From contig JAJYVJ010000053.1 in assembly GCA_021792045.1 (NCBI GenBank), positions 1 to 10,891 of the forward strand: DNA of 10,891 bases. The letters are read 5' to 3'. A program made the translations under genes and the position numbers. Of this stretch, positions 1 through 6,186 are shown one piece after another. Within the stretch, counting starts at the first letter, position 1, and every line of letters starts with the position of its first letter. This stretch comes from Thermoplasmata archaeon (GTDB lineage: Archaea; Thermoplasmatota; Thermoplasmata; Thermoplasmatales; Thermoplasmataceae). The notes under the pieces were generated by a model. The model was not told where the DNA came from. It did not search any database and saw only the letters and a program-made list of their open reading frames with translations.

Positions 1-538
1 CAAAGAGCTTGTATTTCTCGTGGCGTTCCTTGAGTTCCTCTACTATCCTGTTAGCAAGCATCTTCTGCGGGTTGTGCAAAGTCTTCACCCTCTCCGTGAG
101 GTCATTGAAAGACTTGAATGGTTCCTTCTTTCTCTCATCGAGTATTCCCCACATTATCTTGTTTCCGAGACCAGGAAGCAGCTCCATGGAGTGAAGCCTT
201 GAATTGATCGAATCGGCGGTATTGAAAAATTTTACAAAATCCTGTTCTCTGGATTGAATTATTGCTTCCAGGATGTACGGGAGCTCATTTGTTGCGCCCG
301 CAGTTAGTTCTGAATACGATATCCTTCTTCTGACAGATAGTATCTTGGCCCTCTTTTCAGGTTCCTTGCCTATGTAAACACGTTCCCCTATTGCAATAAC
401 AGTATCATTCTTTGGAATAAGTTCAAGAAGCTTGAATTCGGTTTCCCCTATCGCCAGGGCTATTGGTGTCTTATGGTATCCCTTTTCTTCCGCTCTCCCC
501 TGTGGCAAATAATCTAAAATGTAAGCATACGATTCCAA
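1..538 (-). CDS. DUF655 family protein (HhH-containing), 3' end cut by the window
   Basis: The first 179 codons are visible; the gene continues past the left edge. It begins VESYAYILDYLPQGR-like (TTG-E-S-Y-A-Y-I-L-D-Y-L-P-Q-G-R), the characteristic N-terminus of archaeal DUF655 proteins, and later has LPGLGNKIMWGILDERK, a helix-hairpin-helix-like nucleic-acid-binding motif at about residues 116-132. The family is about 180-200 residues long, so little is missing. The start is a TTG at 538-536: GGAGGTG at 552-546 lies 7 bases upstream, and there is no ATG near the conserved N-terminus. It follows rpoF by 20 bases and is the last visible gene of the rpl37ae operon. Linkage of DUF655 to rpl21e and rpoF, usually followed by ksgA, is common in archaea. 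That context and the HhH suggest an RNA- or ribosome-related role, but the biochemical function is unknown. Family assignment is firm. Confidence 0.88.
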   Translation of the reverse strand, partial: MESYAYILDYLPQGRAEEKGYHKTPIALAIGETEFKLLELIPKNDTVIAIGERVYIGKEPEKRAKILSVRRRISYSELTAGATNELPYILEAIIQSREQDFVKFFNTADSINSRLHSMELLPGLGNKIMWGILDERKKEPFKSFNDLTERVKTLHNPQKMLANRIVEELKERHEKYKLF

Positions 539-558
539 TAGCAGGCACCTCCGGCCGG

Positions 559-861
559 TTAGTCATTAAAATAGTCCTCAACCTTATTTAAATCTTCCTC
601 TGATAGCATAACGCCGTAGGTGGATAATATGACCGTAAGTTGTTCCTTTGTCCCAGGTTTGAGGTCCACAAGCTTAACTGCAACCTTTTCCTGGAGTTTG
701 AATTCACTCATAAGGTAATTCACAGCCTTCCTGGCATCCTTTCCTTTGTACTTCAAAAAAGCTTCTGTATAGGAGAGATTCTCCTTTTCAAAATCGTTAT
801 GTTCCTTCTCCTTTGAAAGTATATCGAAAGCCTCCGAGGTGGTTGTGTATTTTGCCTTCAT
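559..861 (-). CDS. rpoF: DNA-directed RNA polymerase subunit F (Rpo4/Rpb4)
   Basis: This is the archaeal homologue of eukaryotic Rpb4. With Rpo7 it forms the stalk of RNA polymerase, which contributes to open-complex formation, processivity and binding of the nascent transcript. The 100-residue product is typical in size. It shows the helical Rpb4 pattern: an N-terminal tip segment (TTTSEAFDIL), then an HRDC-like helical domain with YLMSEFKL and a conserved ending around VDLKPGTKEQLTVIL and LNKVEDYF. An ATG two codons earlier (867) overlaps the rpl21e stop as ATGA. I prefer the ATG at 861 because GAGG at 872-869 is then 7 bases upstream, whereas it abuts the first ATG. Translation is coupled to rpl21e either way. 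Identity is secure from sequence and from the rpl21e-rpoF-DUF655 order. Confidence 0.9.
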   Translation of the reverse strand: MKAKYTTTSEAFDILSKEKEHNDFEKENLSYTEAFLKYKGKDARKAVNYLMSEFKLQEKVAVKLVDLKPGTKEQLTVILSTYGVMLSEEDLNKVEDYFND

Positions 862-863
862 GC

Positions 864-1160
864 TCATCCCTCAATCTTCTTAAGGTGGACAGGCCCTGCA
901 AGCAACTTTTTTTCAACTCCGCCTACTCTTACTGAAAGGATGTAGCATTCACCCTGTTTATCTGTGATTCTCCCGGTGAGTCCCTGGAAACCATGATACG
1001 GCAGACCAGCGTGTATAGACGGTTCTATGTCTATTGCTGCAAGGTCTCCAATATTGAATGATTTCATGAATCTTGAAACTGGAGGGAAACCTCTCTCGCT
1101 CTTCCTTTTCGTCATAGTTTTTCTTGATCCGGCTCTAGGGCCGTGTGACATTTTTACCAT
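864..1160 (-). CDS. rpl21e: 50S ribosomal protein L21e
   Basis: The product is 98 residues, as expected for archaeal L21e, a large-subunit protein without a bacterial counterpart. The N-terminus (MSHGPRAGSRKTMTK after three leading residues) and the SH3-like barrel with FNIGDLAAIDIEPSIHAGLPYHGFQG and GRITDKQGECYILSV match the family, including the conserved P-H-x-x-F/Y-Q/H-G segment. The start at 1160 is supported by AAGGAG at 1175-1170, nine bases upstream. The alternative ATG three codons in has no better site. The start codon immediately follows the pus10 stop codon (TAA-ATG), and the stop overlaps the first possible rpoF ATG, so the gene is embedded in a coupled operon. Confidence 0.93.
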   Translation of the reverse strand: MVKMSHGPRAGSRKTMTKRKSERGFPPVSRFMKSFNIGDLAAIDIEPSIHAGLPYHGFQGLTGRITDKQGECYILSVRVGGVEKKLLAGPVHLKKIEG

Positions 1161-2318
1161 TTATTCATTCTCCTTGTGTATCTCAACTACGTCAAGATAA
1201 AGTATCTCAGGCACTTCTCCGTATTCCCCAGAAATACTTGGTTCAGTTCGTCCATCATCCCCATGGACTAACTCCTTAATGTATGTTCCGCTCTCTGCCC
1301 TGATCAGCAGAGTAACGTCATTTTCTGTGGAATCTTCGAGTTCAAGCTTCCTGATGGTCCTTTTCCTGACCAGATCGGATCTTCTACTGGAAACCCTTAA
1401 TGGTGTCCTTTGATAAATATCTTTTCCAGAAAATTTTTCTTCAAGCATTTTTAGTTTTGCCATGTCGACCCTTGTGGGAAATTTCAACCCGAGGCGGTAG
1501 GTCTTGTCATTTTTTTCTGCTTTTATCATAACTACGCTTTCTTTCGAGGAAGGCTTGAGACCAAAGACTTCAACGCCATCTCCAGAACCGTTTATTAGCG
1601 ATTCAAGATCATATAGATTCAGCGTCCTCCTCTTAGGATTCTCGACCTCGATTGCGAATTCGCGGCCATTACCGAGCATAAGCACGTCGACGTCCTCTCT
1701 TCCGGCTCCATGCAGGAAAAAATTTGTTCCTTTGGCAAGAAGATTGATTCTATTGCCAATGATGGTCTCAACGGACGGTGACAAGGGATCTCTATGAATC
1801 CATCTGGTTTGTGGGATCCCTCTCACAAGTTTTCTGTACATCCCAGAGACGAACAGGCTCTTTACCTGGAGAGAAAAGGAATCGTACCTCATGTCCATTC
1901 GTATCATAATTTCCGGCTCCTTGAAGTTGACTTTTTTCCCTGTTTTTTCGGAAATGAATTTTCCAAATTCACGGTTAAATTCCTTTTTTATGCTCTCACC
2001 CTTGTTTTGGAAAATTTCCTGGACCTCCTTTTCCTGTGAAATTACAGAATCGTCAAATGTTGATCCAACAAGAAAATCATCAAATTCGTATTCGGATAGT
2101 TCCCTCTGTATCATATCAAAATACTGTTGAAATTTAAGGAATATCCCATTGCAGAACGGGCACTCATCTTCGCTAACCATCTCATAACCCTTTGATGATA
2201 GGGTTTTGAAATAATCTGTGAATCTCTCTCCGCGTTCTAAATTAGATTCTCCATGCCCATCAAGGGCAAAACAGCGCCCAAAGCATCTTTTGCAGATTTT
2301 ATGGTAATTCGATATCAA
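1161..2318 (-). CDS. pus10: tRNA pseudouridine synthase Pus10
   Basis: Pus10 makes pseudouridine 54 (and often 55) in the T-loop of archaeal tRNAs. The 385-residue protein has the family layout. Its N-terminal zinc-binding module has paired cysteines CKRC (Cys9, Cys12) and CPFC (Cys53, Cys56). A THUMP-like RNA-binding region lies at roughly 60-160, ending in LFVSGMYRKLVRGIPQTRW. The catalytic domain has HGAGREDVDVLMLG at 203-216, where Asp209 is the expected catalytic aspartate by alignment with the R-x-D motif of TruA, followed by REFAIEVENPKRR. The C-terminal GTYIKELVHGDDGRTEPSISG is also diagnostic. The start is a TTG at 2318-2316. An in-frame TAG lies six bases upstream and no other start precedes the first CxxC, so TTG is effectively forced; no good SD is visible. 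It lies 12 bases after rpoP. Confidence 0.94.
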   Translation of the reverse strand: MISNYHKICKRCFGRCFALDGHGESNLERGERFTDYFKTLSSKGYEMVSEDECPFCNGIFLKFQQYFDMIQRELSEYEFDDFLVGSTFDDSVISQEKEVQEIFQNKGESIKKEFNREFGKFISEKTGKKVNFKEPEIMIRMDMRYDSFSLQVKSLFVSGMYRKLVRGIPQTRWIHRDPLSPSVETIIGNRINLLAKGTNFFLHGAGREDVDVLMLGNGREFAIEVENPKRRTLNLYDLESLINGSGDGVEVFGLKPSSKESVVMIKAEKNDKTYRLGLKFPTRVDMAKLKMLEEKFSGKDIYQRTPLRVSSRRSDLVRKRTIRKLELEDSTENDVTLLIRAESGTYIKELVHGDDGRTEPSISGEYGEVPEILYLDVVEIHKENE

Positions 2319-2330
2319 GAGCTATACTGG

Positions 2331-2462
2331 TTATTTTGTGTATACTACTTTCTCTATGCTGGGCCTTTCCTTAACAAAGACCCTGGACCCGCATTCGCAT
2401 TCTATATCGGATGTCCCGTAGGACTTTTCGAGTGGGCGGCCGCACCTGATACACTTATACAC
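2331..2462 (-). CDS. rpoP: DNA-directed RNA polymerase subunit P (Rpo12/RpoP)
   Basis: This 43-residue ORF encodes the small zinc-binding RNA polymerase subunit homologous to eukaryotic Rpb12. It starts [12 protein letters not shown] (GTG start) and ends with [13 protein letters not shown]. The KERP motif and the N-terminal YKCxRCG are hallmarks of archaeal RpoP. The zinc ligands are Cys4, Cys7, Cys22 and Cys24. The second knuckle is CxC (ECECG) rather than the usual CxxC (CPYCG). The GTG at 2462-2460 overlaps the end of rpl37ae, whose stop is at 2457-2455; GAGGTGA at 2473-2467 inside rpl37ae serves as SD, giving translational coupling. Position after L37Ae matches the conserved archaeal gene order. 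Confidence 0.9.
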   Translation of the reverse strand: MYKCIRCGRPLEKSYGTSDIECECGSRVFVKERPSIEKVVYTK

Positions 2463-2715
2463 TCTCAGTCACCTCTTGTTTCTTTGGTGCCTGGATAAAT
2501 TCAGGTGTATAAGATCCACCGGCGAATTTATATCCACAATGTCTGCATTCCCAAATACCAGAAGACAATCTCTTTATCTTTTTCTGCTTACACGATGGAC
2601 ACGTATAAGCAGCGATTTTCTGCTTTTCGATCTCATTCCACGCTTTTCTTATCGTTACCCCGTAGCGAGGACCAAAACGGCCAGAAGCCCCTACCTTAAT
2701 AGTTCTTTTAGACAT
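2455..2715 (-). CDS. rpl37ae: 50S ribosomal protein L37Ae (eL43)
   Basis: This is a zinc-ribbon large-subunit ribosomal protein. The sequence [19 protein letters not shown] is the family N-terminus. The zinc ribbon is built from CPSC and CRHC separated by 14 residues, followed by [10 protein letters not shown] start it at the ATG at 2715, giving 86 residues: GGTGG at 2725-2721 is five bases upstream and the product begins like its homologues. An in-frame ATG at 2727 would add MVAY but has no SD. It is the first gene of the leftward operon rpl37ae-rpoP-pus10-rpl21e-rpoF-DUF655. A box A candidate lies about 65 bases upstream and a perfect hairpin sits in the leader. In the ancestral superoperon it would follow rrp42 directly; here a plus-strand gene intervenes. 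Confidence 0.93.
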   Translation of the reverse strand: MSKRTIKVGASGRFGPRYGVTIRKAWNEIEKQKIAAYTCPSCKQKKIKRLSSGIWECRHCGYKFAGGSYTPEFIQAPKKQEVTESV

Positions 2716-2730
2716 GTAAGCCACCATCGA

Positions 2731-2750
2731 TCTGAACGATTACGTTCAGA
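2731..2750 (-). promoter_or_regulatory. Perfect inverted repeat in the rpl37ae leader
   Basis: TCTGAACG and CGTTCAGA form a perfect 8-bp stem around a 4-base loop. The element ends five bases upstream of the rpl37ae SD (2725-2721). From the box A candidate at 2778-2785, transcription would start near 2756, so the repeat would lie at about +6 to +25 of the mRNA. It could be an RNA hairpin controlling translation of the ribosomal operon or a dimeric operator overlapping the start of transcription. The repeat is directly visible; the function is inferred. Confidence 0.5.
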
Positions 2751-2777
2751 TTCAGGAAATACTGAAATTGTTACAAA

Positions 2778-2785
2778 GATTTAAA
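2778..2785 (-). promoter_or_regulatory. Box A (TATA) promoter candidate for the rpl37ae operon
   Basis: TTTAAATC on the minus strand is a good archaeal box A and lies about 65 bases before the rpl37ae start, predicting a transcript start near 2756. It would drive the six-gene leftward operon that no longer follows rrp42 directly. Confidence 0.45.
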
Positions 2786-2840
2786 CATGCCTATGGACGA
2801 TGGCTGTTCATTTTAATCTAGTTCCAAGACTCTATTAATG

Positions 2841-3045
2841 TATTTTCAAACGGAATTTAAAACAAAATTGGTTTAGCGTCCCTGATGCTTCGGATGTAGG
2901 CCATTTACGGTGACATGTACTTGGTAGTGTCAGTGGCATCTTCAGAACTATGTTAAATGTGAAAGCAAGAAAGATTAATGACTACGGATGGGTTCTGAAC
3001 GGTCACAAAAGCCAGAATAACAAAATTGTGATATCGGATCTGTGA
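2841..3045 (+). pseudogene. Decayed acyl-CoA dehydrogenase fragment (candidate)
   Basis: Pieces in shifting plus-strand frames look in order like the middle of an acyl-CoA dehydrogenase. FQTEFKTKL (2844-2870) or NLKQNWF (2854-2874) recalls the F-G-x-E-x-x-K-x-x-(W/Y)-L segment. FTVTCT (2904-2921) is a few point changes from F-x-T-E-P-G-T. GSVSGI (2923-2940) recalls G-S-D-x-x-G-(I/M). KARKINDYGWVLNGHKS (about 2962-3012) closely matches the K/T-x-A-x-K-x-x-D-G-Y-V-L-N-G-x-K-x strand region of the family. The last piece ends at TGA 3043-3045; another in-frame TGA lies at 2911. No intact start, N-terminal or C-terminal domain is present. If real, it is a relic of a gene once inserted here. The family match is from memory of conserved motifs, not from a search. 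Confidence 0.42.
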
Positions 3046-3153
3046 ATCGCGAAGGAAAAAGAGCTACTAAAATTAATAATGAAATGTGCGCTTTATTTTT
3101 CTAAGGCAAAATAAGTCTATAGTGGTAAGCAATTGTGACTATGGCGACAGGAT

Positions 3154-3807
3154 ATGTTCAGGGACAGAAAGGAAGCTGGGATTAGACTTGCTGGTATTCT
3201 ATCAAAAACTGTTCATGCACCATGTATCATTTACGCACTACCAAGAGGAGGCGTACCAGTTGGTTACGAGATGGCAATGAAAATGAAATGTCCGCTCGAA
3301 ATCATTTCAGTAAAGAAGATTGGAGCACCTGGAGATGAAGAATTAGCCCTTGGGGCGGTAACTGAAGGTGATCCGAAGGAACTGTTCCTAAATGAATATC
3401 TCATAACCCAGTTTCACATCGACAAAACTAGACTTGACGAGATCATCAGCAGGAAATATCATGAGGCCAGCGAACTAGGAAACTTGTACCGCCATGGACG
3501 GGAATTGATTCTAAACCCCGATGCCGTTGCAATCGTGGTCGACGACGGCATCGCAACAGGTGCTACTATCATATCCGCTGTCAACTTCCTGAAGAGCCGG
3601 GGACAAAAGAGGATCATAATAGCGACACCTGTAGTTGAGGCGGAGGCCGCAAGGCGTTTGAAATCAATGGTTGATAACCTAATCTCTGTAGAACTGCCCA
3701 GTGAAATGTACTCGGTTGGTGAGTTTTACCGTAATTTTTCCCAGGTGACGGATCAGGAGGTAATGATCGCAATGGATAATTTGAGATATTTCTTAAGCCA
3801 GAATTGA
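3154..3807 (+). CDS. Predicted phosphoribosyltransferase (COG1926-like, type I PRTase fold)
   Basis: This 217-residue protein has the type I phosphoribosyltransferase signature: two hydrophobic residues and two acidic residues leading into the PRPP loop, VVDDGIATGAT at 128-138. The N-terminus FRDRKEAGIRLAGIL, then YALPRGGVPVGYEMA (27-41) and SVKKIGAPGDEELALGAVTEG (52-72), match the COG1926 group of predicted PRTases. Their substrate is generally not established; standalone members are often only called 'phosphoribosyltransferase'. The start at 3154 gives the expected FRDR opening but no clear SD precedes it. It is the only long plus-strand gene in the window, convergent with rrp42 (76-base gap) and divergent from rpl37ae, and it interrupts the usual rrp42-rpl37ae adjacency. 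The fold is secure; the substrate is unknown. Confidence 0.85.
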   Translation: MFRDRKEAGIRLAGILSKTVHAPCIIYALPRGGVPVGYEMAMKMKCPLEIISVKKIGAPGDEELALGAVTEGDPKELFLNEYLITQFHIDKTRLDEIISRKYHEASELGNLYRHGRELILNPDAVAIVVDDGIATGATIISAVNFLKSRGQKRIIIATPVVEAEAARRLKSMVDNLISVELPSEMYSVGEFYRNFSQVTDQEVMIAMDNLRYFLSQN

Positions 3808-3842
3808 AATTGTGCAGTGTCCGCAACTTAGAAAGGGATAAT

Positions 3843-3848
3843 AAAAAA
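3843..3848 (-). terminator. Oligo-T terminator candidate after rrp42
   Basis: A run of six T on the minus strand, within TTTATTTTTTATTATC, lies about 36 bases beyond the rrp42 stop. Archaeal transcripts commonly end at such T tracts. It would close the rrp4-rrp41-rrp42 transcript before the convergent gene. Confidence 0.4.
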
Positions 3849-3883
3849 TAAAGTTGTTGTTAAAATTTTCTTCAGCCGGTGTC

Positions 3884-4678
3884 TTATGCGGGTTCGTCGG
3901 ATAAAAATTTCTCTCTCAGTGTCTTACCAACCTGAAGAGAATTGTTTATGGCTGTTTTCACCTCATCGATCGTGAGATATCCAACTTCACCTTTCTGCAT
4001 GGCCCTGATGTGTCCGTCTTCTGTTGTCGTCACAGTAATTCTTGTCGAACCCATCTGTTCTTCTTCTGTATCGGGATCGCATACCAGAACGTCGCCTATT
4101 TTTGACATGGTAACCGATACAGGAATATGCTTCAGAACAAGCTTGGTATCTTTTCCACCTTCTTTTGAACCAGGAATAACGGCATTCCTTAGAGCGGATA
4201 TAGCTGCAAGCGTGCACGCATCGATCAGGTTCCCGTCAAAGTCTAGCACATCAATATCAACAAATACAATCCATACCTTCTCCCCAGGGGTTATGACAAG
4301 GCTATCCATGTCTATCATTTTGCTCTCCCTGATTCCACGGTCTACGACACGGGCAAGTTCAATTGTTCCCTCACCAGGAGGCCCAGATTCGAATGTTGGG
4401 AAAGCCATAGGAAGCAACTCTACATTTGTAGTCAAGACACCACTGTCCGGAGTGTCGGGAAAAGGCTCGCCAGATTCTATTTTTACGCCGGCTACAACTT
4501 TTGTCTTTCCGAGCTCCACCCTGGCAGAACCAGAAGCCCTTGGTACGTAGCCGGGGAAGATCTTTATTTCCCTGAAATCAAGAGGCGATCTGCCGTCTCC
4601 TCTCTTTCCCTCCTTCAATTTATTGATTATGTAACTCTTCTTAATCTCAGATAATACTCCTGCTTCATCTTTCGGCAT
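3884..4678 (-). CDS. rrp42: Exosome complex subunit Rrp42 (non-catalytic RNase PH-like)
   Basis: Rrp42 pairs with Rrp41 in the hexameric RNase PH ring of the archaeal exosome, which degrades and tails RNA from the 3' end. It contributes RNA and phosphate contacts but is itself inactive. The 264-residue length is typical. Family landmarks are GKRGDGRSPLDFREIKI near 24-40, SGSARVELGKTKVVAGVK, SGVLTTNVELLPMAFPTFESGPPG, LARVVDRGIRESKMID, and DFDGNLIDACTLAAISAL near 148-165. The ATG at 4678 shares one base with the rrp41 stop (TAATG), preceded by GAGGGTGGTGA within the end of rrp41, so the two ring subunits are translationally coupled, which suits a 1:1 complex. It is the last gene of the exosome operon. 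Confidence 0.96.
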   Translation of the reverse strand: MPKDEAGVLSEIKKSYIINKLKEGKRGDGRSPLDFREIKIFPGYVPRASGSARVELGKTKVVAGVKIESGEPFPDTPDSGVLTTNVELLPMAFPTFESGPPGEGTIELARVVDRGIRESKMIDMDSLVITPGEKVWIVFVDIDVLDFDGNLIDACTLAAISALRNAVIPGSKEGGKDTKLVLKHIPVSVTMSKIGDVLVCDPDTEEEQMGSTRITVTTTEDGHIRAMQKGEVGYLTIDEVKTAINNSLQVGKTLREKFLSDEPA

Positions 4679-5424
4679 TATTCACCACCCTCTTCAAGTG
4701 CTATGTCTCTGTATTTTCCTGCAAGAGCTTCTCTCTGGATTTCGCTGATCCTCTTTATGGCATCGTCTATCATTTCGGTCGCCTTGTTGAATTCTTCAAT
4801 CGACAGATCTCCATCCATCTGCATCAGCACGATCTTCCCGGACTTCACCAGCTGCGCTATCGGAAGATCCGCTTCGCCGAAGTTATCCTCTTCCTTGCCA
4901 AGATCCAGTACTACCTGTCCTGCCACCTTTCCGGCTGTACATCCAGCTACCATATCCCTCATGGGTATGCCCGCCGCAGCCAAGGCTACGGCCGATGCCG
5001 TCAGGCCTGCTATCCTTGTTCCAGCATCTGCCTGGAGAACCTCAATAAAAACGTCGATCTGGGTTCTCGGGAACTGCTCAGCAAGAATCGCAGTCTGCAG
5101 AGCTTCAGATACAACCTTTGAGATCTCTATGGATCTCCTGTCAGGTCCAGGCCTCTTTCTTTCGTCAACTGAGAAAGCTGCCATGTTATATCTAGCTTTA
5201 ACTACTGCCATATCCATATTCTGCGTGTGCTTAGGATATGCTTCCCTTGGTCCGTACACGGAGGCAATAATCTTGTTGCCTCCCCATTCAATCATTGCTG
5301 ATCCATCAGCATTATCTAATACATCTGTCTGTATTTTTATAGGTCTAAGTTCGTTTGGAGACCGGCCATCTAACCTGAGGCCATTCTCGTCTATTAACTT
5401 TAGATCTGTTTTTGCTCCACCCAT
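4678..5424 (-). CDS. rrp41: Exosome complex catalytic subunit Rrp41 (RNase PH-like exoribonuclease)
   Basis: Rrp41 carries the phosphorolytic active site of the archaeal exosome, releasing nucleoside diphosphates from RNA 3' ends and able to run in reverse to add tails. The 248-residue protein shows LRLDGRSPNELRPI (16-29), the RNA-binding and phosphate-binding basic patch ERKRPGPDRRSIEIS (88-102, with Arg96 and Arg97), the AGTRIAGLTASAVALA stretch and the acidic active-site segment EEDNFGEADLPIA. Asp180 and Asp186 lie in that last segment, one of them corresponding to the catalytic aspartate. The ATG at 5424 directly follows the rrp4 stop (TAG-ATG), with an excellent GGAGG at 5436-5432, seven bases upstream. 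Both key acidic and basic residues are present, so activity is expected. Confidence 0.97.
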   Translation of the reverse strand: MGGAKTDLKLIDENGLRLDGRSPNELRPIKIQTDVLDNADGSAMIEWGGNKIIASVYGPREAYPKHTQNMDMAVVKARYNMAAFSVDERKRPGPDRRSIEISKVVSEALQTAILAEQFPRTQIDVFIEVLQADAGTRIAGLTASAVALAAAGIPMRDMVAGCTAGKVAGQVVLDLGKEEDNFGEADLPIAQLVKSGKIVLMQMDGDLSIEEFNKATEMIDDAIKRISEIQREALAGKYRDIALEEGGE

Positions 5425-6096
5425 CTAACTTCCTCCTTTCAATCCTTTCAAAAAGTTTTCAACTCTATCTGTCAATCCATTTGTGTGTGCTTCCCTCTCA
5501 ACCATTCTTATTGCGGAAACCGCGTTCATTATGTTCTCGGGACTCCCATCTATCCAAATAAGGCCGTTCTGTCCAAGTACGATCCTTGTTGATGTCGCAT
5601 CTTTTATCATGTTGACCATATTTCCACCCTTTCCTATGATCCTTGGGACTTTGGGGGACGGAACGGATATAATGTGTCCGCCTTCCAATTTCCTCAAGCC
5701 GACATCTCTCAAAGTGATCCAGCTCTCCTTAAGCTCGTTAAGTGTCATCACTTTTGCATACACGTAGTCTCCCAGGGAAAGGTATTTCTTCAGTTCGCCG
5801 CTGTTTACGCGCCATGGGCTGTCATTCGAATGCAGCATTGTAAGATATGCTGAATTGATATCTATTGTCCACATGGACGGTCCTATGTCTATGACTTTTC
5901 CAATAACCTTGTCTCCCCTTCTTGGTACGTATCTTCCATAAAATGGAACTACGTCTACGAAACCATTTCCGGATTGGACTACACCAAAATATGAGGAACA
6001 GAAATCGTTCTCACTGCACTTATAGATCCCGTTTCTTGGTCTATCCTGAGTTATCTCAATTATGTCTCCGGGAACCACTATTCTTTTTGTGTCCAT
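5425..6096 (-). CDS. rrp4: Exosome complex RNA-binding subunit Rrp4
   Basis: Rrp4 forms part of the RNA-binding cap over the Rrp41-Rrp42 ring and helps recruit substrates, notably A-rich RNA. Domain order is visible in the 223-residue product: an N-terminal domain opening with VVPGDII, an S1 domain (about 60-130: RRGDKVIGKVIDIG through WITLRDVG), and a KH domain whose PRIIGKGGNMVNMI carries the GKGG loop at 155-158. The reading frame is open from a TTG at 6114, but I choose the ATG at 6096 because AGGTGA at 6109-6104 is exactly seven bases upstream, and no homologous residues would be gained upstream. It heads the rrp4-rrp41-rrp42 operon and follows a 17-codon upstream ORF whose stop is inside this SD. 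Confidence 0.95.
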   Translation of the reverse strand: MDTKRIVVPGDIIEITQDRPRNGIYKCSENDFCSSYFGVVQSGNGFVDVVPFYGRYVPRRGDKVIGKVIDIGPSMWTIDINSAYLTMLHSNDSPWRVNSGELKKYLSLGDYVYAKVMTLNELKESWITLRDVGLRKLEGGHIISVPSPKVPRIIGKGGNMVNMIKDATSTRIVLGQNGLIWIDGSPENIMNAVSAIRMVEREAHTNGLTDRVENFLKGLKGGS

Positions 6097-6103
6097 TGTT
6101 TGT

Positions 6104-6154
6104 TCACCTGTCAAGTATCAAGCCAATTGTGCACTCAGAATCCAATGCATCCAT
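6104..6154 (-). CDS. Candidate 16-residue upstream ORF (leader peptide) before rrp4
   Basis: ATG at 6154-6152 opens a 17-codon frame encoding MDALDSECTIGLILDR and ending in TGA at 6106-6104. That TGA is the last three bases of the AGGTGA that serves as SD for rrp4. A box A candidate at 6179-6186 would place the transcript start near 6155-6157, making this ORF leaderless, a common arrangement in Thermoplasmatales. It is in a different frame from rrp4. It could be a translated leader that delivers ribosomes to, or occludes, the rrp4 SD. It may also be chance; the peptide is too short for a homology judgement. Confidence 0.3.
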   Translation of the reverse strand: MDALDSECTIGLILDR

Positions 6155-6178
6155 AACGGACAGGACACAACTCCCGCC

Positions 6179-6186
6179 TTAAATAT
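6179..6186 (-). promoter_or_regulatory. Box A (TATA) promoter candidate for rrp4-rrp41-rrp42
   Basis: ATATTTAA on the minus strand, followed by GGCGGGAG, lies 83-90 bases before the rrp4 ATG and 25-32 bases before the upstream ORF's ATG. A second AT-rich candidate (CATATAAG near 6235-6240) lies further upstream. The exosome genes therefore seem to be transcribed independently of the preceding mtn genes. Confidence 0.4.

Larger units (their letters stand above)
2728..3153. other. Intergenic region between rpl37ae and the phosphoribosyltransferase gene
   Basis: These 426 bases separate divergent genes. The left part (2728-2790) holds the rpl37ae leader hairpin and box A candidate. The middle (2841-3045) holds the putative acyl-CoA dehydrogenase relic. 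The right part (3046-3153) must contain the promoter of the plus-strand gene; CTTTATTTTT near 3090-3100 is the best AT-rich candidate but is unconvincing. I see no tRNA, no CRISPR and no intact ORF of note. Confidence 0.6.

Noticed and set aside
2728..3153. tRNA or other stable RNA gene in the large gap
   Set aside because: No T-loop consensus, acceptor pairing or CCA-side pattern could be found on either strand.
3942..4550. Plus-strand ORF (202 codons) opposite rrp42
   Set aside because: Shadow of rrp42; serine- and threonine-rich translation typical of an antisense frame, with no SD.
4703..5428. Long plus-strand ORF (241 codons) opposite rrp41
   Set aside because: It is an antisense shadow of the highly conserved rrp41; the translation shows no domain pattern, and the minus-strand gene has SD, catalytic motifs and operon context.
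6097..6114. TTG start for rrp4 at 6114
   Set aside because: The SD AGGTGA at 6109-6104 would then be inside the coding region; the ATG at 6096 has ideal spacing.
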